64,000 nucleotides of DNA from Lineus longissimus (lineage: Eukaryota > Nemertea > Pilidiophora > Heteronemertea > Lineidae), in contig NC_088309.1 in assembly GCF_910592395.1 (NCBI RefSeq), positions 498,501 through 562,500 on the forward strand. Direction: 5' to 3'. Below, piece after piece: positions 9,231 to 21,842 of this stretch; the stretch's first letter is position 1, and every line of letters begins with the position of its first letter. The translations under genes and the position numbers were made by a program. Under the pieces are notes generated by a model. That model did not search any database. It was not told the DNA's origin and saw only the letters and a list, made by a program, of their open reading frames with translations.

Positions 9231-11944
9231 ATGGAGAACTCGGGCGTCCCCCGGCGTCATTGTAATATAATGTAGACTTGCCTAGTCCCCCCCCCCCCCC
9301 ATTAGTGGAACCAGGCCTTTAACTTTAGTGGCAAGAGAGCCACCACGCGCCGCATCCAAAAGTTCTCAAATATTGGGCGCGCCAGGCAGGGGCTGCATCC
9401 TCGACTCATCGCCTTGTTCACTGCGCCGCATCGCCTGGTCTCGTGTCGACAGTCAGCTGCTAGTCATGGCGGGCAATAGTTTATCACCGAGTCACTCCAC
9501 TCGGGCCTAGGACGATATATCGGACTATTCATTAATTATTGATAGATTTATAGGATATCACTGTGTTATTGAGGTAATGTCCGATGAGGCTGTCTCTAGC
9601 GGATGTTAGGTGAGAAAGGTAAGCTTGTTTAACCTTACTTTGAATGAAGTACTGGTCATTTGTGTTGATGAGAATATCTTCTCTTTGGCGGGGCCTTTGA
9701 TAGTGATTAAGGTAGAGATACTGCCGGAACGTGTAACTGTGTTTACTTTGTTTATTGACCAGCTTGTAATTGCAATTCATTCCACGTGCCCGTTGTGTGG
9801 GAATGGCAAGACGGAAACGTCACTGACACTTGTCTTGTAAACTCACTGCACTCTCCCATCTCTTTGATGCAACAGTGTGACAGAATAGGAAGTGTGACAG
9901 AATTGAAGTAATAATGACACCGTGGGTGACCGACTTGATATCATATACATGCACTATTTATATACTCCTCTATATTGACATATTCCTTAGATTCGTCATA
10001 AAATAGCAGTGATATTTCAATAACAACACTTGTACTTAATGACTTTCATTGTGTTTGTCAGAGACGCACCGACTCTTGTAGCCCACATATTCTATATATA
10101 CGAGGAATATCATTAATAAAGCATCAAATATTTACGAATAAATGTGACGCTTTCATTCTGTGACGAATTCGCCGGATCAGAAAATGGCACCTACTTTTGC
10201 AATAACAGAAACACATTTTTGCATGCACCTATTTTCGACCATAAATCTTCGGTTTCTAGTTTATAATGGATGAGTTTAATAGCCGTCCTCATTTCGTCTT
10301 TCTAATTGTACCAAACCCGTGTGTAAATAGAAGAATAATACTGGAAAATCAGGTTATCAGAATCAGCCTGCGATAATGTCAATGTTTGCTTTTGGTGCTC
10401 GTCTCTTGTGGCATCAGGAGAACTTCCCTGGTTGTATCAAGTGTGTAGGCCTACTTTGATCTAGTTCTGAACTTCCCCGGTAAGCTGTCTAATATGATAG
10501 TCACCACTGAGACATCTGTTACTAAAATCACCTGTGCATGATCATAAATCAAGTATTTATTGGGACATTTTTCATTTGTTATGGATGTAGGCCTAAATTT
10601 ATCTTCTGATTTCAGCCTGTCAATGCTACTCCGTACTCAACCCGTCTCAAACCCTGGTCTTGGCCATTAGGCTGTATAATGTACATCATGCCCCTGACAG
10701 ATTACGTTTACCCTACAGGGAACTGAGCCTTGTTGGCAAAGTGTGTTTGTCATTAATACTCATATTACCAGTGTATATGAACATATTTCCCCATACTATC
10801 ACCATGGTGCCATAATCTAAGAATACTTTAATGTATTCGCACGACATCCTCTACAAATCACAAAACTGTCAAGTGATTTTAAATCCACTTAGAAGGAAAT
10901 CAATGAACGAATGACAAATCCCACACCAAACGAAAGACTGATGTAATTGGCTTTATCAAAAATTTATATTTGAATCTGGTTTTGTCCTGATAAATGTTCG
11001 GTTTTATTCACATCAGAAAGTTATTGTCTCTTGTTAACCGAAACCTTGCAGAGATTTCGATCTCGGCACAGCAGCATGATGTGGATTCGATGTCTCGGAT
11101 CTCACCCAGGTCGACAATTCTCAGTTCAGTTTCGTGTACATTGAATGTGTATTCTTCTCAAGATTCTTGAAACGATTTACTAAGAATCTTTCAGGAATTT
11201 TATCAAGATTGTACATGTACGAATGAAACACAGTCAAATCCTCTGCCGTACACATCCATCCCTTGCTACCACCAGGTCCTCATGCATAGGTCAAGGCAAC
11301 ACGTGGTATCAGGATTAGCGGACGACCGGCGAACAAAAGCGTTTCGTCAACCAACCTGAGTGATGGCGGTAAAACTGGGCAGTCATGATGGTTAATAGAT
11401 ATCAGATCAGTCCGCCATTTTCCCGTAAATCTGCTTAGCTAAAGCCGCATTACGTTAGAAGAGACGCATTTGACTACGTCAAAAGTCGACTAAAGAAACT
11501 GAAAGCTTCTTTAACTTGCAACCATCCAGAATAGCAAACATCCATCTTTTATCAATGGTTGTGTTGATCTGATGGTAATGCCCGCGTCCTATTGAGGCTT
11601 GACAGTTATAGTATTGGCCGACGACTTTCTTTGAAAAAATTTGCCCGCCTTCGATGTGTTACTCTTTACCATCGGATTGATGTGTTTTAGTATAGTAAAA
11701 AGCTGACCGCATTGTGACCTCAAGTTTTCAGGTTGGTCTTGGCGACGACAGTATATAGCACGACCGGGGAGGTGAACTCTGCAAAAGCCATGGAAATCTT
11801 CCCAGGTGTGAATATGATCTGACAAAGTTATTCACAAAGCAATCCTAACCACTGCGATTAGTGGAGCAGTTCGTACGATTTGTTGGCCACTGAGTGTCAG
11901 CAATCTGGGGAATTAGAAATGTGTTTGAAGTGGGATTATATTCG
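9231..11944. other. Intergenic, no gene seen
   Basis: AT-rich sequence with a C15 run at 9286-9300 and AATAAA at 10115-10120. No coding exon or recognisable element was found. Confidence 0.5.
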
Positions 11945-12002
11945 TTTTGTCAACGCATGCATCAAACGCTTTGTTTGGGTTTTGCTGCATGCGTTGACAA
12001 AA
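11945..12002. repeat. Perfect hairpin element (dispersed family, copy 1)
   Basis: The arms TTTTGTCAACGCATGC (11945-11960) and its exact reverse complement (11987-12002) flank a 26-base loop containing CTTTGTTTGGGT. Related copies occur at 14661, 15159, 20835, 26137 and 31356. Confidence 0.8.
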
Positions 12003-14660
12003 GTGATAAATAACGTGCATAATTTCATTTGGTTTCATTTTGTTCTCCCTGACAAGAGATGCTGAGTCAGGTGGAGGGAGGAATGTACTGCACACAGCTG
12101 CCAAAGACCACAGAGAGTAGAGACGTGTCCTTGCCCAACTGACGTAGACAAACACGCCACGTTGCCGCAGTGAATGAGTGAGTGGTTCTACCTCTGAACA
12201 CAACATGTATAGTGCATGACTTTTCAACCTGGTTGCTTGGTTGTCCTCAGTAAATGAGACCAAAGGTGTCGAAGGCAAACGAAATTCGTCCCAGAGGTGG
12301 CCGTCCGTGGGCAGAGAATGATGATCTTCCATGGTCTGTGATGTCAAGGGATTGTCGTTTATCGGGATAACTAGGTATATCATATCCCAAACTAGCATGG
12401 CAATGATGACAAATTACTCCTTGTCTTTTTGTTACGATATAACTGAACCCCGGGAGAATATAGTCCAATCTCAGCGAGGGCTGCTCTCAATATTGCATGA
12501 GTTGTATTAGCAAGGGAAATTGCCAGCATCAGTGATTCTGAAATATCCGTATGGAGTTCGGTGGCGAATAAAGATAAAGCCACAGAGACTGCGTGCAGGG
12601 GAGATGATCAATCCGAACCAAATAAGGAGATCCTCTTTCGGTGAGGTCAACCAAACCACAGGTCAGGTTAAGGATACTATCAAAAACACGTTCCTTTATA
12701 AGTGAGTTACCAAACTGCAGCAGCTCGGATCCCGTAAGAGATATGATATAGGAACATCCTCAGAATAACAACACTACAATGCAACTATTAAGGTGTTTTA
12801 GAATTTCTCTCCTTTTCAAAGAGTCTGGCTGATTTCTGACTGAAGATCATTCCTTTCCAAGTCAAAAGCTGATTTTCTTTCCTTTCAAGAAGCCTGAATA
12901 ACTTGTTCAGTGATGCTTCTTCTGTCGATGACAGATCTCTCACTCTCCATATGAGCGATCAAAGAACATCGTCTAAAGCCAGAAAAGATAGCTCGATAAA
13001 TACCAAGTAAATGCCGATGCTTTGTCGATAGCGGACGTTGTGTCGTTGAACCGTCATCTCTGTTTTCGTGTTCTGGGGTAGTTGTCAAAGAATGTGAGGG
13101 ACTTGCACGCCCGTGAGTCTCCCTGGCTGTAGGATGGACCAGTTCGTGCGATGTAGAGTATGTATTTGTTTTGGAGAGACTGGGTTAATTTTGCCAATTA
13201 AGGGGATGTGCAATCCCACTTATGTGTGGGTTTATGGATGTGCTCGATAGATAAACTCTACTCACACTAGTAAAGGACAGCCAAGTCCGTGGAGGTCGAC
13301 CTTTGTGTCACTAGTTTAAACTCCTTGATCCGCCAGTCCGCCCCTGGCACTTATTATCTATCATGAACTGCTGAGACCTGATGAGCCGTTGTCCTTGTGG
13401 TTTTCACCGTGGCCAATTCAGGTGTTGTCTTCCAGCAGTGAAGGGTCCATTGATTATGTTATTTGTTGTGAAAGGATGACAAGTGCACATTTAACTGTTG
13501 CGGCCGATCGGTATATTACCTATCAAACAAGAGGTGGCCAATGGACTCGTCTTCCCTGTAATCTGTCGACCTTTTCCCACAGTGGTATTTGTCTCACCCG
13601 AGAATGCTGGGGACGTAACCTTCAGTGTATAGCAGCAAAGGGCAGTTCTGCTTGCTTTGACCTTTCCATGAGAAGCAAACAAGTGTTTTGCCATACTTTG
13701 CTATTGCCGCCATTCGTATGGGTTTCTGCTACCACCCAGTCCAGTCTGTTTTTTTCAGATCATCCCCTAGTCCATTCCACATCTCAATCATTATCACCAA
13801 CTGGTAAAAAATCTGGCCATCGGAACAAGTTCCGGGATTTCTGGTTGAATTTCCAAGATCCCCCAGTCCACTCCACATCAATATTCAATCAGCAGGTGAT
13901 GGGGATAAGTACAACTTCTGTGGTGGAGTTGTGCTTGCTTGCCTTATTTGCTCAACCTCAATCGGGCAGTCGACGTAACCTCGAGTCGAGTAGACCATTG
14001 CCAGATATTCCTGGTTGTAATATCGACGACACTTCCATGGGAAGCAAACACATGTTTTCCCATCATTGCTTTTGATGTCAGTATGGATTTGAGATGTCTT
14101 CTGTCGAGGCAGATACTTTAACGTTCACCTTATCAGTTTATGGGTTGTTGCCAGTAAACCCCGTGGGTGACTTCGGTATTTTCTTACAAGGTTTTGATCC
14201 TGTTTAGTTGTTGGTCTCGTTTACTTAATGGAAAATGGATAAGAAGCTGGCATAACATTCTTATCTATCGTGACAATATCTGTGGTGATACCATTTCAAA
14301 TGGCAACTGGGCTCTCAGAGGGGTTGATGTAGTGGCTTATGATCGAGCACAAGCGACTGTTGTGGGTGCTGCTGCCCTAGCATGGTATCGAAATTCGAGA
14401 TGACAGAAATCTGTAAGAGTTTTTCAAACGTTTCCCATAGCCTATGTCTCCATAGAATGGTCAACCGGAGAGACCATGGCCTTTCGAGAAACACTGTCAC
14501 CTTTGTTTCCAGCATACACCTACACAATGAAAGGAAACGGTCAGGAATGGGACCACTCGAGTCAAAAGCATTTCACAGGCCTGACAAATCCCCACATCGG
14601 ACTTCCAACAGACTATTTGAGAGTGCCCGGAAAAGCAGCGGGTACGCACACTCCCTTCTT
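12003..14660. other. Intergenic, no gene supported
   Basis: A 228-codon open frame (13389-14075, plus) has no recognisable domain or coding-like composition and contains short diverged internal repeats (for example 13762-13785 against 13857-13882). It is not called as a gene. Confidence 0.4.
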
Positions 14661-14735
14661 GTTTTGTCAGCGCACGTTTCTGTTTTTTCGCTGCACTGCA
14701 CCTACACAAGCTTCTGTCGCATCCGTTGACGAAAC
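14661..14735 (-). repeat. Hairpin element, diverged copy in reverse orientation
   Basis: On the minus strand it reads GTTTCGTCAACGGATGC … AAGCTTGTGT.GGTGCAGTGCAGCG … and ends with a matching arm at 14661-14676. Core and arms match the family at 11945 and 31356. Confidence 0.6.
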
Positions 14736-15158
14736 GGATAATAAAAAATGTGCACGGTTTATAATTCAAACCGTTGAGTCCAGAATCCAGCTGAGCCAAG
14801 GGCTACACAATTTATTCACCAATATAGTGATACCGTGAATGCTGTTCTCTCAATCTCGTATCTTGAATTATTTAGTGTCTAATGTAGACTCACAGCGTTC
14901 ATGGAAACCTAACCCAGAGCGTTTACTAACACGTTCCTTCGATCTTTAAGATTGAAAGCTGAAATCGTGGTTTGATCGAGAAGATGTGTTTACAGACCAA
15001 TAGATGCATCTCAGCTGGAAGCATGGCAAATATTTTATGAGAAAGTCGTACGTTCTTTCATACCGGTATCAGATATTTCTATCCTGGGAGGTGTCGTTAT
15101 AAATCAGTTAAGTGTTCTTTTACTTGAATGCGCTTAAGCATCCTCGTTTTATCATACG

Positions 15159-15200
15159 TTTTTGTCAACACGTGCAACAAAGGCTTGGTTTGGGTGGTGA
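15159..15200 (+). repeat. Hairpin family, single-arm copy
   Basis: TTTTTGTCAACACGTGC followed by AAGGCTTGGTTTGGGTGG. It matches the left half of the element; no right arm is seen. Confidence 0.45.
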
Positions 15201-15511
15201 CAGGTAAGTAGTGAAGCAATTCCTGCTTCCATTAACAAAACAGATGATAAGACTCTGGGGTGAACCAGCCCATCAGATTGAAAAGAGTTACAACGGTTAC
15301 GATGTGGTACAACGACGAAATGAGAATGTGTCTTCCATACTGGTCTTTTCGTGACCAAGATGGATAGTTGTCATTGAAAGCTTGGAGTTTAGTAACCAAA
15401 TCATGTTCTCGATTCTGGAGTAGGTGCGTTGTAATGAATTGCTTCAAAGGCGTCTTACAAGAAGTAACTAGTCGCCAGACATTTTAAAACCACATTGCGA
15501 CACATTAAAGA

Positions 15512-15780
15512 CACATTGCGCTGAAATCTGTGTCAATAACATCGTTCTCATAGTCGCCTCATTAGGTCTTGAGAACACGATCGTGCGAACTGAGAAATTC
15601 TCTCACCGCGAGTCCATTGATTGAAACGGATCAGATTATATCTAATGAATGCAGCAATGAGTGCGGTTTTTTCTGTCTCCGTTTTCGCAGTCTAAAGGTA
15701 TCTATAGGAATTGACGCCTACACGATCTTACAGACATGACATTGGGTATGCGGAGTAAACCCGTCAAATTGTGTGACAAT
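15512..15780 (+). repeat. Diverged direct repeat, copy 1
   Basis: It begins CACATTGCGCTGAAATCT and ends near GTGTGACAAT. It shares ordered blocks (GTGCGAACTGAGA, CATTGATTGAAA, CTAATGAATGCAGCAA, CGTTTTCGCAGTCTAAAG, GACGCCT) with 15977-16232. Function unknown. Confidence 0.7.
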
Positions 15781-15976
15781 TTCAATCGTGCGTAGGTGTT
15801 TGGAAATATCTGAAGTTTAATGCTTTGTTCATATTACTGCATGATTCGATTATGGCAACAGACCCGTCTCCACACAGTTCCTGTCTGTTTGAACAACTAT
15901 GCTCAATTCTAGATATACGCGTGGATAATTTCTTCGTCGATGTCGTACCAGGGAGAGGCTAGTCGACAGATGTCTT

Positions 15977-16232
15977 CACATTGCGCTGAAATCTAAGACG
16001 ATTATTCGCTCCATTATTGAGAACACGGAAAGTGCGAACTGAGAGTTTCTCTCATCGCGAGTTCATTGATTGAAAAGGATCAGATTAAATCTAATGAATG
16101 CAGCAAGGAATGCATTTGTTTTCACTCCACGTTTTCGCAGTCTAAAGATACCTAGGAACTGACGCCTGCACAGTCTCGAATCACTTGGGTATACCTGGGT
16201 ATACCGAGTAAATTTGACAAATTATATGACAA
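15977..16232 (+). repeat. Diverged direct repeat, copy 2
   Basis: Second copy of the unit at 15512-15780, with small indels; a tRNA-like SINE piece follows 40 bp later. Confidence 0.7.
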
Positions 16233-16269
16233 TTAGCTGGCGGCTAACCAACCAACCGGCCGCATCGGA

Positions 16270-16336
16270 ATGATCCACTCATGGGCCTCGAACCTTCGAC
16301 CTTCCGTTCACAAGCGGACGCCCTAACCATCGGGAT
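16270..16336 (-). mobile_element. tRNA-derived SINE head
   Basis: On the minus strand ATCCCGATGGTTAGGGCG carries an A-box-like element (16319-16329). GGTTCGAGGCC (16284-16294) is a good B box, with tRNA-like spacing between them. The same core appears at 20404-20464, so it is a repeat rather than a functional tRNA; no complete acceptor stem was seen. Confidence 0.6.
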
Positions 16337-19300
16337 TAGGTAATGTAATAGTTTAAACATTTTATCATCGATTTTGTTCACAGATGTGTAAAATTTTGTA
16401 TGGTGCAGTGAAGCATTAAAATCCACTGCCGCGTGCGTTTACAAAACAGTGGCAGACATTTACTGGTGTCTGGGAAGCATGGTGAAGAGGCCACCGGATT
16501 TAAAAGACATACCTGTCATTGCCACGGCACTGACAATAAAAACAACTCATATGTGTTGAAGCTATGGCTTCTTCATCTACTGTCTCCACACAATAAATCT
16601 ATCTACATCAATTGATGTAGCATTTACTCAGCTCGACGCTGTATCTTATTGAATGACAGCTTCCCCTAAAAAGACAGGACGCCGTTCGCGTCTATTCCGT
16701 TTCATGAGGAGATAATAGTTGTATTGAATATGAACGCTCTGTCGTCACCAGCGTTAGTTCATTAAGTACAACGCCAGTGGATTGATTGATACATTCATGA
16801 GTGCCTGATCTCGCACCTGATCATTGTGATCGTGATAGCTGTGTTGTGCATTACCTGTTAGTAATCAAATTACACGTTATTCGTCGGGACGGGAATGCTT
16901 GGCTGCATTCAGCTAATCGTTATGATCTGGCGATGGGCCGATTATAGATTTCTGTCATACCATACCTTCAGCGCATGGAAGTGGACAGTGAATAAGATGT
17001 TGTGATTGAGTACTGCCCACGTTGCAGGCTTTGCTTCCGTTGACGAGGCGATGCTTTTTATTGCCCGGGTCACATGTTTACCACACTCGATTCGTTGACT
17101 CACCTGCATGTTATGATGTTGGCCACTGTCGGAAGTGCTGAAGATCGTCGTTTCGTTGATGGGGTGGCACGGTATCATTTTGTTTTGCAATGTCTCTTTA
17201 CAATGATGCTATACGTGATCTGCAGCGTGAGTAGTTCGCAGACTAAGTCGGAGATGAATGGTTACATTTTATGATGTTTGCCCCTATCGGATTGGTATGG
17301 TGTTCACATAATTGGCAAGGATCTATATTATGCTTTGTAACGTGACGCTCTTGCAAACTGCTATGCTGGTGTTGAAAGTGGTCGAACTGAAACAGGTATT
17401 TGTTTACTGGTCTGGTAGCATTCTATCATGAGATTATTAATCAACCAGTTTACAATAAGAATATAAGAATATAGTTCAGTCAAGACCATCACGTGAGTTA
17501 GAGCAGAGACTGGTCTTGTGACAATTCTTGGGGTATGTGGTCTCCCTGGATAAGCATCAACACTCATGCCAAATGAAGTAGATCCACTGTGACAGTGCAG
17601 TAATACGGTTGAGTGGTGGGGTATCGAAGGAATAAAGACAATTGATGGGTTGGCAGTGGGTTGATCATGTTTTGAGAATACTATCAAGCGAAGTATCAAA
17701 TGAAAGCCGCATCTCATTCGTCAGTACAAGAACAACTAGCATGCAGACTCCATGTTGTCTCATACGAATGGCGGTAATTTGCATACTATTATGCAGATAA
17801 TAATGAAAGGATTCCCTCATTTATTCATGTGGCCGTCTGCGGATTTACTCTGATCATGTCTCATTCTCAACCCTAGAATCTCGTTGCTCAGTCCAAGCTA
17901 AACGTCCCCGACTCTTGCCTCTTTCAAATGCTGTAAGACTAGTAACCTAACTGATCCCTCTCCAGCCGCCAATTGCTTATTAATCTGCCATGTCCGCTGC
18001 CTTGTTAACATCGACAGGCAACATATGACTTGGCTAATGAGGTGCTAGTGAGGTTAAATATATGTCTTCGGAATCTTGGACACTCTATATCGACGCTCCT
18101 AACGTGGCGCAGGAGAAAAAAAGCCACTCTCGTGACAATGAAATGTAATCCAGACTATATCGTACGGACGTAAGCCGATTTCCCAGTGGGGTATGTAGCC
18201 ATGCGATGAAGATACTGACTCTCACGTTCCTGGCGTAAGAACCATGTCATTCCGAGTACTTTAAATTCAAGATCAGAGATTGGGATTTAGTCTGTTACAC
18301 GATTTATGATCAGCAACATTTTATGTCAATGTGGAAATTTCCATGATACGGAGCTGAAGGCATGAACACATCGACTTTATTCAAGGGAAGAGGTTAAGTC
18401 TTTCTATAACTGCATTTCATTTTGACCACATTCAACTAAGTTCCAGTGAAGTTCTCGTGAAGAGATTGAGACGAAGCATGTGTCAACTAGCCAGAAGCCA
18501 TCAGCTAACTGCAGTTGATGGATTGCATCCATTGATAGTTCCGCCTGTCATAGCTTAGCGGTTGACTGCTCCATCTCAATACCTTATTGTAATGTACCTT
18601 AAGTACTGGTTACACCCTTAATGTAACTTACTTACGATGGAGTGCACGTACATAAAGGCAGTGGTGAAGACAGCCTGTTTTATGACAAGTTGTTTCGGTA
18701 GAATTGCGTTTGCTGTGTTCACAGTCCTAGATTAGTGTAAATATGATGTGAAGCTACTATCACCTTCAAAATGAAAGAGTTTGAATATAATGATTAATCC
18801 ATAATCCATTACTCCTCATTCCATCATAATTGCCACCAGTTTTTATTGCAATTAGTTTTCCTATCATCGATTTCTGCTGACCGCATAAGGAGGCCAGTCA
18901 ATGGTATCGCCAATCACTGCTGTCCGCATGAAGCGGTCACGTGATATTACCAGCCAATCAAGCTTCACATAGTTTTAACGTTATTTGTTTTGAACATGGC
19001 AGCCGATCATTTCCTCTCGTCATCCCCCTCGTGCCTTACTCTTCCCCTGGTTTTCAGCAGATAACAGCTTCAAAGTAGAAACTCTATTGCTTTACTTGCT
19101 CTGTGACCTTTATCTTACCAAACCATTCAGTTTGCTCATGATTGGTGTACATGGTGAAGTAGTCGATTATAATGATGATTGATCAATGGCTTTGGTTGAT
19201 GTCATGGTTGGCTAATGACTTCAGACCTCCTGTCTTTGCAACAAGATTGACATTCTCTTTGGAAGACACCGCAATAAGAGACGCTTCTCTTCTTTTAGTC

Positions 19301-20403
19301 TCTGCTCAGAGTCATTCTAATCAATGAAGTTCCAGATAGTATACGCTCGATGTCAGAGGACAGAAAACCTTACTGAATAAGTTCGTCACCTTCTAACCGT
19401 TACATCATCCATGTTTGCAAGGAGAAAGATACCTGATGGAGGATTTGATAAAGAATGTCTCTGGCTGATTTTAATCCAGTCAGTGGCAGATTCAGGCTTC
19501 TTAAGACGACTGTTGTGGTAATGAATCAACGTCTCACTGCCTTAATATCCGTTCGCTACTGGAAGAAAAGTGTTTCAATCAATACACACTGGACAGGTTG
19601 CACTCAGCAGTTCCTGCTCAGGAAACATGTTGACGTGGCTTTTTCCATCTGATATTTGCGTTGCGTTTACTAGAAAGTATTCCAAAAAAGATTACAGACT
19701 TTGCACAAATACGGCGACGATGGGGACGTCACATCTTTTCACCTTTGGACTTACTACGGTAGTTTAAACTTGGCTCAGGTTTGAAAACAAAATGTTATTG
19801 ATAGGTTAGTGAATCTGTTTGATGAGCCAATTTTGTCAGGCCTAGTTGAATGACGAATCACTGCCGGGCTCTCTGTATCTGCTGATTAACGGAAGGAAAA
19901 ACTCTACAAACTCATCAAGTTGATCGTGGTAACTCGGTTATCATATGATATTTTAAAGCGTTGGCGTCCCTTCCGTTTACCTTGATGTATTCGTGTAGTA
20001 GGTCTCCGAGGACTGCAGCATGTGATTGTGAAGAGATTTGTCTCAGTAGATTTAATGTGTTCGCAATAACCTGCTTGAGATATCTTCAAATAGTCGACAC
20101 TCCAACTCTCCTGAGTCGGCCTACCTCTCCAATATCCCTTTGCCCTTTGTTTGGCTTTCTCCACTTCTTCAGCAGTTTCCTCTTCACGTCTGCTCCACGT
20201 GTCCGCTGCTAACAAACAACAACTGGACACGGAAGCACAATGATGTCTTTGATATATTGTTTCTCGAAGGAAACGAACATAAGAAACAGTTGCTTTAACC
20301 TCGGGGAGTGGCCTAATTGACAGACGAGCTAAATACAGGCACCGCCGAGCAGAGGGGATGATTCATTTTAACATCCTTAGGACAACAGAATTACTTTCGG
20401 AAA
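16337..20403. other. Intergenic, no gene seen
   Basis: About 4 kb with no recognisable coding exon, RNA gene or element. Short open frames have no conserved features. Confidence 0.5.
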
Positions 20404-20464
20404 GAGGCTCGAACCTTCGACCTTCCGTTCATGAGGACGCCTTAACCTCTATGCCATCGGGATC
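20404..20464 (-). mobile_element. tRNA-derived SINE head, second copy
   Basis: On the minus strand it reads GATCCCGATGGCATAGAGG, TTAAGGCGTCC, and B box GGTTCGAGCC (near 20406-20415). It shares GAACGGAAGGTCGAAGGTTC with the copy at 16270-16336. Confidence 0.6.
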
Positions 20465-21758
20465 ATCAAGTATGATATTCCCAACCGGGACTCATATTGC
20501 CAGAGAGGTTCTGGGATGTTCAAAACCATCAACATGAATGTGATGCTTAGAACAAACTTGATCTCCTCATTACTCGTCTGGATCCTTGTCTAGTATCTAG
20601 TGGGACTAGCATACTCCTTAGTCACCTACCTTTAGTTTCCCAGCATTTAACCAGAGGCATGTATCAACACCGCCCTTTGTATGTTCCTTGGTATACCGAC
20701 ACTATAACCCTTGGCTATAAGGGTTTACCTTGCTACATTCCGTGTTAGATAACTGTTCCCAACCCATTTCCGCGCCGTCTTCACCACTGGTAGAATAATG
20801 TTGGAAACTGGCACAAATGCACGTTTTCTTATCAGTTTTGTCAACGCTCATTCCAATCTAGGCTTAACTTTTTGCCTTTAAACGATGAACCTTTATGTAT
20901 CCGTCAAATAGGGTCATAGAATGTGCAGCATAAGAATTCACTTGATAAGTTCATCATCCTTTCTCGTTCTTTCTTTTCGTCGTAAGTTGAATAAGAGGTT
21001 CAGACATACACCATGTTATGAGTAGCATCCCCATATCCCTAGGTTCTCCTTTGAAGCCAAGAGAAGTTCAACCTGATCAGAGTGCGGAGTTTCTGAATTC
21101 CACCTTTCTCTGTTTGATGTGGTGGCTGAAGGCGTCTCGTTCCGTTTTCCAACATCATCACCTGTTAGCAAGACATCTGAAGGCGTGAGCTGTAAGGTGT
21201 TAACTTGTGCTTGTTCGGAACGATATAACGATGAAGATGATGTTGGTGTATGATGTTAAAAAGACTAGTCACGCTATAAGTCGCGCATATCAGCATTAAG
21301 AAGAACTAAGGAGAACTTGCCAGAAGGCGTCACTCAGTGCATCAGGTGTTTGTTTAGGAATGTCACGCTGCCGATGCTTAACCAGGTTATCTGTTTCTAT
21401 TCCAGTGAAAGACACTTTCTCTTTTTTATATTTTGCTGCTCTGATTGAAAGAAGTTTCGTTCGAGCAGTTAATGGCATCTTCAATTGATCATCTTGAAAT
21501 AAAATCCGAGTTCAACAACCGATCTAGACGCTCATAAAAAAGTTTTAAGTAACATGAGACGAGGTTTCTTAGATCAGTAACAGGATGAAGATTATGTTTC
21601 ATGCTGATTTAGTTGACATTTGAAATATTGATCTTCAAAGTTCTGAAAGCCAATTTTAATGCATGTCACCACAGATTGAAGCCATTGATTACCCATAGAG
21701 ACCGTACACGACGAGCGGAAATGGTAAAAATCAATGACTTGTTGATAGCATCAAGTCA
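20465..21758. other. Intergenic, no gene seen
   Basis: No gene or element beyond what is listed around it. A half copy of the hairpin family (TTTTGTCAACGC, 20835-20846) lies just inside it. Confidence 0.5.
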
Positions 21759-21842
21759 CAGTGCATTTTCAGTGAATGGTTGCAGTGCATTTTCAGTGAA
21801 TGGTTGCAGTGCATTTTCAGTGAATGGTTGCAGTGCATTTTC
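21759..21842 (+). repeat. 24-bp tandem repeat
   Basis: Three full and one partial perfect copies of a unit that begins CAGTGCATTTTCAGTG and ends AATGGTTG. Confidence 0.9.

Noticed and set aside
13389-14075. 228-codon plus-strand open frame
   Set aside because: No domain, no Kozak support, composition like the surrounding DNA, and internal short repeats; not enough to call a gene.
16270-16336. Functional tRNA gene
   Set aside because: A and B boxes are present but no complete cloverleaf or acceptor stem, and a second similar copy exists; treated as SINE.
19904-20230. 108-codon minus-strand frame with a charged segment
   Set aside because: The stretch EEETAEEVEKAKQRAKGYW is suggestive of a helix, but no splice partners or family match were found.
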